36,594 nt of DNA from Bog-950 sp035299425 (GTDB lineage Bacteria > Bacteroidota > Bacteroidia > Chitinophagales > LD1): assembly GCA_035299425.1 (NCBI GenBank), contig DATGWP010000146.1, forward strand, positions 1 to 36,594, in the 5' to 3' direction. Positions 1 through 7,426 of the stretch are shown here, piece by piece (within the stretch, counting starts at the first letter, position 1; every line of letters begins with the position of its first letter). The notes below the pieces were generated by a model, which saw nothing but the letters and a program-made list of their open reading frames with translations, ran no database searches and was not told the origin of the DNA. The position numbers and the translations under genes are program-made.

Positions 1-3000
1 CTGTGCCGCCTACATCGCTCCACTCAATACCGCTCCAGGTGTTTGTTCCTTTTATTCTTAAGGGGGCGTCGCTGCTACTTTCAAAGTTAGATTGGGCACC
101 GCCTTGCTGAACATTAAGTTTATAACTTCCCGGGGTAGTGGTGCCAATGCCCACACTGGTGCCGTTATCGTAGGTAGTACCTATGCCCAGTGTGTTAGCG
201 CTTGTCCAGCGGGCCAGGTAGTTGGTAGTACCGGTGCCACCGGCAAGCGGCTTATTCAGGTCGGTACTTATCCAGGTGTACGATTCTACGGCATTACTTT
301 GTGTAGCTGTGTAGGTGCCGCCCAGGTCTATAGTACCAGAGTAATAACCTCCATTGGTTATTTTGCTAAGTACCACGTGGCCATACGACCAGGTGCTGCC
401 ATATTCGCCAAGCACTACGCAGTATTGCCCGTCTTTTACACCTAAGCGTATTTTTTTGGTGGAGTTACCTACTGTTTGGCAATTGTAGTTGTACCAGGCG
501 CTGCTCCAGTTGTGCCCGCCTATAAAGTAAGTGCTTACACCTTCAACGCCATATTCGTACACATCTATTTGCATGTGCAACATACCGTAGTTAGCTACGG
601 TACCGGGCAGTTTGATAATTACAGCACCGGTAGAAGTGCCTGCTGCCGACCAGGTTACCAGTGGCCTGGCTACTAAAGGGCCCTGTGTTACATGGCCTGC
701 TACATTGGCATTGCCATTTACATCCAGTTTTTGTGCAGGTGCAGCGGTGCCTATACCAACGTTTCCGTTGCTATTTAGCACTGTAACACGTGTAGTAGCC
801 TGGGTTTGCAATTGCAGGTCTTCATCGTAGCTTCCTATCTGGCCGCCATCTACCTGCATACCTGTATTGAAATAAAAGCGGGGACGATCGGTAGCAAAAT
901 GGCTATAGCTGGCATTAGCCGGGCCAAAAGATAAGTAGCCATCGGGGCTGCCCACAGTGGCCGGGTAATTGCCGGCAGGGCCATATACATGTAGCCTGTA
1001 TCCCGGCGAAGTTGTACCCACACCTACGTTTCCGTTTGCATCCACCATCATGCGGGTTTTAGAGCCCGATGCATATGCGTCGGTAGTTCCAAAATACATT
1101 TTGGTGCCGTAGGCGCCACCGCTGCGTACATATATACCTGCTTGTGCATTATCGCCATTACTATTATCACTGGCTCCCCAGGTTATAGCGCTACCAAAGT
1201 TGGTGGTGCCGGTGCCGGGGTCTAAATGCAAGGAGCCGACTGTGGTGCCCGGTGTAGTTTCGTTCCAGTTGGCCGATGGGCCTTCCAGTTCCAGTTTTGC
1301 CACTGGTGTGGTGGTGCCCAGGCCTATATTATCTGTAAGTGTAGTATTGTAAAGATATCCGCTTCCGTTGTTGCGGGTCCAGTAGCCTAAGGTAGAACTG
1401 CTGGGTATGGTAGTGGTCAGGTTGCCGCTGCCATCGGTATATACAGCCGAGCCTGCAGCAAGGCCGGTAATACCTACACCGCCTGCAGAATTGATAGCTA
1501 TGGCACCTTTAATACTCGATGTCATAGGTCCGGTTTTGTCCCGCCAGTTAAAGTTGGCTGTGGTGTTGCGGTCTATACTCCATCCGGTAGAAACATCGCT
1601 GCCATAGCGGCTTACCCAGGCATCTACCGATATACGGTAGAAATAAGCGCTGTTACCAATATCGCCAAAAGCAATAGCTACTTTACCGGCAGCATCTATA
1701 CCTACATATTTGCTCCAGCCATCGGTACCTACATCGCTCAGTTTGGTATTTACAACCGCACCTGCCGCACCATCTATATTACCGTTAGCGCCTGAGTAGG
1801 CATAGCCCGAAATAGTAAAGTCTATTACATCGGCGGTGCCGTATCCGTAACCATGCACGTGTATGGTAAACATTTCGGTAGAAGCGCGTAATATGGGTGT
1901 ATGAATTATCCACGCACCGGTTACGCTGTTATCTACCGCATCGGAAACTACATTTGGGTAAAAACGCTGGGTGTTATTGTAGCCCTGGTTAAGCGTGTTT
2001 AATATACTGTGGCCTGCTACCTGCAATTTGGCGGTAGGGCTGGCAGTGCCTATACCTACATTACCAGTACCGGTAAACATAATATTGTTGCCCGCCTGCG
2101 CTATGGTAGTAGCGGCCGATAAGGTGCCGCCCAGTTTAATATCGGGCGTAGCACCGCCTGTGCTGTTTAACCCATTGCTGGCCGTTACTGCTGTTACAGT
2201 GCCACCGGTGCCATTGGCTGCGGCTGTTACGCGCCCTTTAGCATCTACCGTAATATTGGCATTGGTATAAGAGCCTGCTGCCACACCGCTGGTTACCAGC
2301 GTAGGATTAGGATAAGTGCCGGTTAAATCGCCACCGGCAGCGGTTGAGGTTGTAATATCGTTACTGGCATCGGTATCACCTGTGTTGGTAATGGTAACTG
2401 TGCCACCTAATGCTACAGGACTGCCGCTTACACTTACACCAGCGCCGCTGTTTACTGTTATGCTGCTATTGGTTAGCTGGCTGTTGCTTACCTTTTGCCA
2501 GGCCGGGTTGCCGCTTACATCGGTGCCCCATACCTGGTTACCGTTGCCACCTGTTGGGCCGGGCACCAATCCCTTTTTGTTCAGCTCGTTGTTCTGCACA
2601 TCTATGGTCATAGTGCCTGTGCCTACTAACCTTCCGGTGTTGTTGGTTAGGGTTATAGCACTGTTGGCGGTGGTCATATCGCCGGTGGCAATGCTGCCGG
2701 TGGTTACCACATAGTTCTGCGAGCCGGTAACATACCAGCGGCTTTCGGTTTTGTTATATTGTATGGTAACGCTCGAGTTGCCCGATACGCTAATCATATC
2801 GCTGCCTGTTAAAGTTTTAAAGCTGTTGGCAGCTACCGACGAAGCGTTGTTTTTAATAGTCATTGGGTTGTTGGTAGTGTTCACCAAAGTGACCAGTTGA
2901 CCATCGGCGCCACTTAGCGGAACTATACCAAAAACAGAAAAAGCTGCTGTAGGCCCGGCAATGCGGTAGAAGCCTGCCTTAACGCCGGCGGTAATATCCG

Positions 3001-3193
3001 GCAGGGTTATGTTATCGTTGGCACCGCCCGATGCGCCTCCGTTTACCAGTGTAAGCACAGGGCCCTCGCGCAGCGAAAGGCCACCATTTATATCCAGTTT
3101 GCTTTTAGGGTCGTTGGTGCCAATACCCACGTTTTGGGCGTTGGCGGAAATGGTAAATAAAGCAACAACAGCTAACAGGTATAGTTTATTCAT
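1..3193 (-). CDS. Exported NVGIGT-repeat surface/tail-fibre-like protein (C-terminus beyond window)
   Basis: A minus-strand frame is open from the ATG at 3193 to the left edge, giving at least 1,064 codons with no stop. It begins with a signal peptide (MNKLYLLAVVALFTISANAQ). The mature part starts with NVGIGTNDPKSKLDINGG, and variants of this NVGIGTxxPxxKLxVxG unit recur near 2062, 1332, 1030, 763 and 170. Between about 2700 and 2200 lies low-complexity Thr/Ser/Gly/Asn sequence with a YPNPT...NITVDAKGRVTAA stretch of the kind seen in tail-fibre-like adhesins. The units probably fold as beta-rich stalk modules. In Bacteroidota such proteins often end in a T9SS sorting domain or an S74 endosialidase-chaperone domain, but that end lies outside the window. 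The role is unknown; a surface adhesin or fibre is the best guess. The gene follows sppA and is separated from it by a terminator. Confidence 0.85.
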   Translation of the reverse strand, partial: MNKLYLLAVVALFTISANAQNVGIGTNDPKSKLDINGGLSLREGPVLTLVNGGASGGANDNITLPDITAGVKAGFYRIAGPTAAFSVFGIVPLSGADGQLVTLVNTTNNPMTIKNNASSVAANSFKTLTGSDMISVSGNSSVTIQYNKTESRWYVTGSQNYVVTTGSIATGDMTTANSAITLTNNTGRLVGTGTMTIDVQNNELNKKGLVPGPTGGNGNQVWGTDVSGNPAWQKVSNSQLTNSSITVNSGAGVSVSGSPVALGGTVTITNTGDTDASNDITTSTAAGGDLTGTYPNPTLVTSGVAAGSYTNANITVDAKGRVTAAANGTGGTVTAVTASNGLNSTGGATPDIKLGGTLSAATTIAQAGNNIMFTGTGNVGIGTASPTAKLQVAGHSILNTLNQGYNNTQRFYPNVVSDAVDNSVTGAWIIHTPILRASTEMFTIHVHGYGYGTADVIDFTISGYAYSGANGNIDGAAGAVVNTKLSDVGTDGWSKYVGIDAAGKVAIAFGDIGNSAYFYRISVDAWVSRYGSDVSTGWSIDRNTTANFNWRDKTGPMTSSIKGAIAINSAGGVGITGLAAGSAVYTDGSGNLTTTIPSSSTLGYWTRNNGSGYLYNTTLTDNIGLGTTTPVAKLELEGPSANWNETTPGTTVGSLHLDPGTGTTNFGSAITWGASDNSNGDNAQAGIYVRSGGAYGTKMYFGTTDAYASGSKTRMMVDANGNVGVGTTSPGYRLHVYGPAGNYPATVGSPDGYLSFGPANASYSHFATDRPRFYFNTGMQVDGGQIGSYDEDLQLQTQATTRVTVLNSNGNVGIGTAAPAQKLDVNGNANVAGHVTQGPLVARPLVTWSAAGTSTGAVIIKLPGTVANYGMLHMQIDVYEYGVEGVSTYFIGGHNWSSAWYNYNCQTVGNSTKKIRLGVKDGQYCVVLGEYGSTWSYGHVVLSKITNGGYYSGTIDLGGTYTATQSNAVESYTWISTDLNKPLAGGTGTTNYLARWTSANTLGIGTTYDNGTSVGIGTTTPGSYKLNVQQGGAQSNFESSSDAPLRIKGTNTWSGIEWSDVGGT

Positions 3194-3358
3194 GAGCGAT
3201 GTGGTTTAAGCGATACCTCCGTCTGCAAAATTCAGACCAAGTAAAGAGGCATAGTTTCCATGCAAAATACTATAAATGCCGAAAAAGTCAAGCCGCCCAC
3301 CCCGTGCCAGTTTCCGGAATATTCGGGGTTTTAGATCTTATTGCTTGGTTTTTCAAAT

Positions 3359-3388
3359 AAAAAAGGGCACCTACGGGTGCCCTTTTTT
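3359..3388 (-). terminator. Rho-independent terminator after sppA
   Basis: GGGCACC (3365-3371) and GGTGCCC (3376-3382) form a stem around TACG, flanked by six A on one side and six T on the other. Read on the minus strand it ends in a T run 18 bases after the sppA stop. The A/T flanks make it potentially active in both directions. Confidence 0.85.
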
Positions 3389-3405
3389 ATTGATTTTGAA
3401 TTGGT

Positions 3406-5187
3406 TTACAAGCCAAGATCGTAAACCATACGTGCCTGCACGCCCTTGGTTTTCTTTAACCATTCTATGGTTTTATAAACTTCATATTGCTCGCCCAATT
3501 GTTCTTTTACCATGTTGGCTTTAGCATCGCCAAAACTTTCGGCAATCTTCTCCGAAAATGATTTCTCTTCGGGGTATGCCTTGGTGCGGTAATCTTTCAG
3601 ATTAGCTTTTTTAGCAGCGTATGCAATAGCTTCGTCCAACCCGCCAATTTCGTCTACCAGTCCGTTGGAAATGCCCTGGTTACCTGTCCACACACGGCCC
3701 TGCGCTATGGTTTCTACATAAGCTGTATCAAAAGCTACTCCGTTTACGTCTTTCTTCACGGCGCTTCTGCCATCGGCTACGCGCTGTTTAAACTCGCGGT
3801 AGGTCTTTTCTACATTGCGCTGCGCAAAGGCGGCTTCTTCGGCATCCAGTGGCTTGGTAATGCCACCCAATACACCATGCTTGGTTACCTCTACTTCATC
3901 GAAAGTAATACCGAGCTTGTCGTTAAACATCTTTTTGGCATTTGGCAGCAAACCAAATACGCCTATAGAGCCGGTAATGGTGTTAGGCTGCGCATAAATA
4001 CGGTCGCCCATGCAGGCCATATAATAGCCACCCGAGGCTGCTACATCGCCAAAAGAAACTACCAAAGGTTTTTCCTTTTTAGCCAATACAAGCTCCCGCC
4101 ACATTACATCGCTGGCTAGGGCGCTGCCCCCCGGGCTGTTTACACGCAGTACAATTGCTTTTATTTTTTCATCAGTACGCAGTTTGCGTATCAGTTTAGA
4201 GAAATCCTCACCACCAATCTGGCCGTCTTTGCCTTCGCCATCTACAATTTCACCTTCGGCGTATACTACGGCTATTTTGTTGCCCGATTCCAGGTTCTTT
4301 TCAATAGTAGTAGCATACTTAGCTAGTTCAACAAATTCAAGGTCTTTCTTCTTATCAATACCTACCTTTTCTTTCAGTTTATCAACTACCTGGTCGTAGT
4401 ACAGCGCATCGTCTATCAGTTTTAGTTCCTTATCTTTTGCAGGTGTTTCGGCCAGCAGGTTGTTTACTATGTTGTTTACCTCAGCAGTATCCAGCTTTCT
4501 CTCTTTAGCTACGTTTACAATAAACTGGCGGTATACATCGCCATATATGTTTAGCAGTTGCTGGCGGTTAGGTTCGCTCATATCGGTGCGTACAAATGGC
4601 TCAATAGCGCTTTTAAAAGCCCCGCAGTGAAAATCCTGCACTTCTATACCTAGTTTATCAAACAAACCTTTGTAATACATAATCTCGCGGCCAAAGCCTT
4701 TCAGCTCCATACCGCCGTTAGGGTTCATGTAAATTTGGTCGGCAGCGGTAGCCAGGTAATACGATTTTTGCGTAAGCACTTCGCCGTAGGCATATACAAA
4801 CTTGCCGCTCTTTCTAAAATCGGCCAGCGATTGACGGATAACTTCCAGCGTAGCCAGGCCGTTATCGTTCAATCCCAAATCAAGGTATATACCTTTTATG
4901 TTATCGTCGGTTTTTGCCTTGGCAATGCATTCACGTATTTCGGTAAGGCCAATCGCCTTTTTCGAAAACTTTGGGTTAAACGCACTCATACCCGCAAAAG
5001 GGTTGTCGTTTGTTTTCTCTGGTATATCGTAGTTTAAATCGAGCTTAAGCACCGAGTTGGCAGCCACGGTGGCTTTTGTTTCGCTACCGGCAGAGGCGGC
5101 TATTCCCAGTATCAGGAAAAAGCCAAGCAGGCAAAACAGGAACAGGCCGAAAATAGTGGCCAGGGTAAATTTGAAAAACTGTTTCAT
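3406..5187 (-). CDS. sppA: Signal peptide peptidase SppA, 67K type
   Basis: A 593-aa membrane-anchored serine protease of the S49 family that degrades cleaved signal peptides and misprocessed membrane proteins at the inner membrane. Residues 8-32 form one hydrophobic anchor. Two tandem S49 domains follow, as in the long (E. coli-type) enzyme. The catalytic lysine is expected in AFKSAIEPF (K192) of the first half. The nucleophilic serine is expected in ASGGYY (S385) of the second half, preceded by the RVNSPGGSA oxyanion segment at 348-356. Length matches the 67K class. The gene is monocistronic, divergent from folK, and ends in a strong hairpin terminator. The ATG at 5187 directly precedes the anchor and fits well. 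Confidence 0.95.
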   Translation of the reverse strand: MKQFFKFTLATIFGLFLFCLLGFFLILGIAASAGSETKATVAANSVLKLDLNYDIPEKTNDNPFAGMSAFNPKFSKKAIGLTEIRECIAKAKTDDNIKGIYLDLGLNDNGLATLEVIRQSLADFRKSGKFVYAYGEVLTQKSYYLATAADQIYMNPNGGMELKGFGREIMYYKGLFDKLGIEVQDFHCGAFKSAIEPFVRTDMSEPNRQQLLNIYGDVYRQFIVNVAKERKLDTAEVNNIVNNLLAETPAKDKELKLIDDALYYDQVVDKLKEKVGIDKKKDLEFVELAKYATTIEKNLESGNKIAVVYAEGEIVDGEGKDGQIGGEDFSKLIRKLRTDEKIKAIVLRVNSPGGSALASDVMWRELVLAKKEKPLVVSFGDVAASGGYYMACMGDRIYAQPNTITGSIGVFGLLPNAKKMFNDKLGITFDEVEVTKHGVLGGITKPLDAEEAAFAQRNVEKTYREFKQRVADGRSAVKKDVNGVAFDTAYVETIAQGRVWTGNQGISNGLVDEIGGLDEAIAYAAKKANLKDYRTKAYPEEKSFSEKIAESFGDAKANMVKEQLGEQYEVYKTIEWLKKTKGVQARMVYDLGL

Positions 5188-5255
5188 TTTAATTTTTTGA
5201 GTTAATGGTTCGACGATTCAGTAGCACCTAAATTTTAATTGGAGAGCAATAATAA

Positions 5256-5263
5256 TATTTTTG
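5256..5263 (+). promoter_or_regulatory. Candidate Bacteroidota -7 box (TATTTTTG) before folK
   Basis: TATTTTTG matches the TAnnTTTG -7 consensus of the Bacteroidota primary sigma factor. The box ends only 8 bases before the folK ATG at 5272, so the transcript would have almost no leader. No convincing -33 TTTG lies at the usual spacing. Confidence 0.4.
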
Positions 5264-5271
5264 AAACTGAC

Positions 5272-5751
5272 ATGACTACTGTTTACCTGTTGCTGGGCTC
5301 CAACGAAAACAACCGCCTGCAGAACCTTGAAAAAGCCCGTAACCTGATTGCGTTAAAAGAATGTGAAATTTTGCGCAGCTCCGGCTTATACGAAACCGAG
5401 GCATGGGGCTTAAAGGAGCAAAACCCTTTTTTGAATCAGGCTTTGGAGGTAAAGACCACCTTGCCTCCGTTAGATTTGCTGTCGGTGCTTAAATCAATTG
5501 AAAAAGAAGTAGGCCGGGTAGAAACCATTAAGTGGGGGCCGAGGGTAATTGATATTGATATATTGTTTTACGGCAACCAGATAATAGGGGAGGAGCACTT
5601 AAAAGTACCGCACCCATATTTACACCAGCGCAGGTTTACACTGGCACCGCTTAATGAGATTGCCCCTAATTTTACCCATCCGGTACTAAACAAAACTATA
5701 CACCAGTTGCTGGTTGAATGTGAGGACACCAGCGAGGTGAAGGCAGTTTAG
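5272..5751 (+). CDS. folK: 2-amino-4-hydroxy-6-hydroxymethyldihydropteridine diphosphokinase
   Basis: A cytoplasmic enzyme of folate synthesis that transfers pyrophosphate from ATP to hydroxymethyl-dihydropterin. The 159-aa protein has the full HPPK signature. It starts VYLLLGSN, then has SSGLYETEAWG, the family motif WGPRVIDIDIL with the metal-binding aspartates, and PHPYLHQRRFTLAPLNEI near the end. An in-frame TTG at 5239 would add 11 residues, but the conserved region begins right after the ATG at 5272, so the ATG is chosen. It is followed by the deoxynucleoside kinase on the same strand. The two are separated by a 12-bp inverted repeat. Confidence 0.95.
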   Translation: MTTVYLLLGSNENNRLQNLEKARNLIALKECEILRSSGLYETEAWGLKEQNPFLNQALEVKTTLPPLDLLSVLKSIEKEVGRVETIKWGPRVIDIDILFYGNQIIGEEHLKVPHPYLHQRRFTLAPLNEIAPNFTHPVLNKTIHQLLVECEDTSEVKAV

Positions 5752-5770
5752 CTCACCTTGTGTTCGATTA

Positions 5771-5820
5771 TTGATGGCATGAACTTGCCAGGCTAAGGCT
5801 TTCCTTAGTCATGCCATCAA
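5771..5820 (+). promoter_or_regulatory. Long inverted repeat between folK and dNK
   Basis: TTGATGGCATGA (5771-5782) and TCATGCCATCAA (5809-5820) are perfect 12-bp inverted repeats. Inside them CTAAGG (5793-5798) pairs with CCTTAG (5803-5808), which leaves a 10-base bulge on the 5' side. There is no T run, so a simple intrinsic terminator is unlikely. The 3' arm contains the ATG at 5811, an upstream candidate start of the kinase gene. It could be an RNA hairpin for attenuation or mRNA processing, or a protein-binding palindrome. Confidence 0.6.
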
Positions 5821-5858
5821 AAGTTGTCAAATCTGTAAATACAACCTATACTCGCAAC

Positions 5859-6485
5859 GTGCGTTACAATTTTATAACCATAGAGGGATGCATAGGGGCT
5901 GGCAAAACCACGCTGGCCAAACAGCTATCGCGCGATTTTAACGGCAAGCTTATTTTAGAGCAGTTTGAGGATAATCCTTTTCTACCCGGCTTTTATAAAG
6001 ACCCGGCTCGTCATGCCTTTCCGGTTGAGTTATATTTTATGGCCGAGCGCTTTCAGCAATTAAAAAAACTATTGAGCGAGGCCGATATATTCAAATCCTT
6101 CACGGTATCCGATTTCCTGTTTCAGAAGAGCCTGATTTTTGCCAATAACAATTTGTCGGAAGATGAGTCGAAGCTGTACCGCACCTTGTTTGATATCATT
6201 AACCCCAGCCTGCCTAAACCCGATATCATTTTGTATTTGTATGCACCGGTAGATAAACTGATGGATAATATCCGCAAGCGCGGCCGCGATTACGAAGCGA
6301 ACATTCAACCGGAGTATCTTGAAAAAATACAAAACGCTTATCTCGATTATTTTAAGCATCAGCAGCATTCGCGAGTTGTAATGATAAACACAGAGCATTT
6401 AAATTTTGTAGACCTTAAAAAGGATTACGGGTTTATAACAGAGGTGTTGAATACGGACTTTGAAACGGGGCTGCATTATGTGTAG
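5859..6485 (+). CDS. Deoxynucleoside kinase (dNK/dGK-dAK family)
   Basis: A cytoplasmic salvage kinase that phosphorylates deoxynucleosides using ATP. The P-loop GCIGAGKTT sits at residues 10-18, followed by FEDNPFLPGFY and the AERFQQLKKL segment. The RKRGRDYE lid-type motif lies in the C-terminal half. I chose the GTG at 5859, which gives MRYNFITIEG, the usual N-terminus of Bacteroidota members of this family (208 aa). The in-frame ATG at 5811 would add 16 residues (MPSKVVKSV...) that look non-conserved, and it lies inside a strong inverted repeat. The gene converges on the T9SS-sorted protein gene, with 3 bases between their stops. Substrate preference cannot be read from the sequence. Confidence 0.88.
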   Translation: MRYNFITIEGCIGAGKTTLAKQLSRDFNGKLILEQFEDNPFLPGFYKDPARHAFPVELYFMAERFQQLKKLLSEADIFKSFTVSDFLFQKSLIFANNNLSEDESKLYRTLFDIINPSLPKPDIILYLYAPVDKLMDNIRKRGRDYEANIQPEYLEKIQNAYLDYFKHQQHSRVVMINTEHLNFVDLKKDYGFITEVLNTDFETGLHYV

Positions 6486-6488
6486 CTG

Positions 6489-7328
6489 TTACTCTATCAC
6501 TATCCGCTTTACAGCTTTGCTTATCCCATTACTAATCGAATAGAAATAAATACCGGCAGATAAATTTCCGGCATCAATAGTAAGCCTGTTTTCTCCCTGT
6601 ATTACCTCTGTTTCTTTTCGGTAGACTTCATTGCCAAGCAGGGTGGTTATTGTTTGTGTCATATTGCCGGTGATGCTACTGTAGAATTGCACGGTGGTAT
6701 GATTGGTAAATGGGTTAGGTGCAATGGCTAAAGATTTTTCCAGTTCATTTATACGCTTTACACCATCCATAATGTCAGTACATGCAGCAGCATTCCCATA
6801 AAAAATCACTGGATTGGCAAAGGTTTGTGAGGTGTCAATAGGCGTTTCAGCATCCCATAGATTTCTTAGGCGTAGAAAAAACCCTTGGGGCGTAGGCCCA
6901 TCTATGGTGGGTACACCAATGCTTGCACCTATAATAATCTTGAGGCAATACTGTCCCGGGTCATCACATGCTGTTCCGTTGATCTTTATACAGCCAAGTT
7001 CGCCAGGCCCAAATCGATTATTCGCTTTGTTAGTTGACCAGCATAAACCGTTGGGCAAATTGCCAATGGAGTCTATTTGCACCCAATCGATAATAATGCC
7101 CTGGTTCTGAAAATAAACAGTGTCGTAGTTTCTAAATTGAATAACTGAGGTAGATGCAAAACCATTTGTTAGCGGCTCTAAAGAATCTGACTTTTCAAAT
7201 CCTTTGTACGGTAACCCCGTAGGCGTGCATTGCCCTGGTCCCGAAGGGTTGCCGGTATGGCCGCAGTATTGCGCCTGCAGGCTAACTGTTAGGTAGCTAA
7301 AAATGAGTAAGGTGTATAGTGTTTTCAT
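6489..7328 (-). CDS. Secreted protein with T9SS type A C-terminal sorting domain
   Basis: A 279-aa exported protein with a signal peptide (MKTLYTLLIFSYLTVSLQA) and a C-terminal domain of about 85 residues typical of type IX secretion cargo. That domain contains AIAPNPF, then TTLLGNEVYRKE, LSAGIYFYSI and the ending VKRIVIE. The central part (about 20-190) has several cysteines (YCGHTG, GELGCIKINGTACDDPGQYC) and I do not recognise it. By family knowledge the sorting domain directs the protein across the outer membrane through PorU/PorV-type machinery, with cleavage and surface attachment or release. It is divergent from the acylase gene and has no operon partners. Function unknown. Confidence 0.85.
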   Translation of the reverse strand: MKTLYTLLIFSYLTVSLQAQYCGHTGNPSGPGQCTPTGLPYKGFEKSDSLEPLTNGFASTSVIQFRNYDTVYFQNQGIIIDWVQIDSIGNLPNGLCWSTNKANNRFGPGELGCIKINGTACDDPGQYCLKIIIGASIGVPTIDGPTPQGFFLRLRNLWDAETPIDTSQTFANPVIFYGNAAACTDIMDGVKRINELEKSLAIAPNPFTNHTTVQFYSSITGNMTQTITTLLGNEVYRKETEVIQGENRLTIDAGNLSAGIYFYSISNGISKAVKRIVIE

Positions 7329-7388
7329 AGGTGTTGCTTCATGATAAATATAACAATTTTGTAATTCGGCAATATTGGTGCAATGGAT

Positions 7389-7396
7389 TACTTTCG
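7389..7396 (+). promoter_or_regulatory. Candidate -7 box (TACTTTCG) before the acylase gene
   Basis: TACTTTCG is one base off TAnnTTTG and lies 30 bases before the ATG at 7427. Similar TAnnTTCG boxes precede trxB and the aldolase gene in this window. The -33 element is not clear. Confidence 0.35.
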
Positions 7397-7426
7397 CCGG
7401 CGCCTGTAAAAAAAATCCCTGTATCT

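Noticed and set aside
92..3209. Several plus-strand ORFs (for example 1995-2270, 2316-2714, 3009-3209)
   Set aside because: They lie antisense to one uninterrupted minus-strand gene with a signal peptide and repeated NVGIGT motifs. Their translations are Ala/Pro/Val-rich shadows with no family features.
3194..3405. Possible riboswitch or small RNA upstream of the repeat-protein gene
   Set aside because: Apart from the sppA terminator I could find no conserved fold or exact -7 box. The region is probably just terminator plus promoter.
7331..7426. Longer N-terminus for the penicillin-acylase gene (ATG at 7331)
   Set aside because: It would put 32 residues ahead of a clear signal peptide and would span the likely promoter region.
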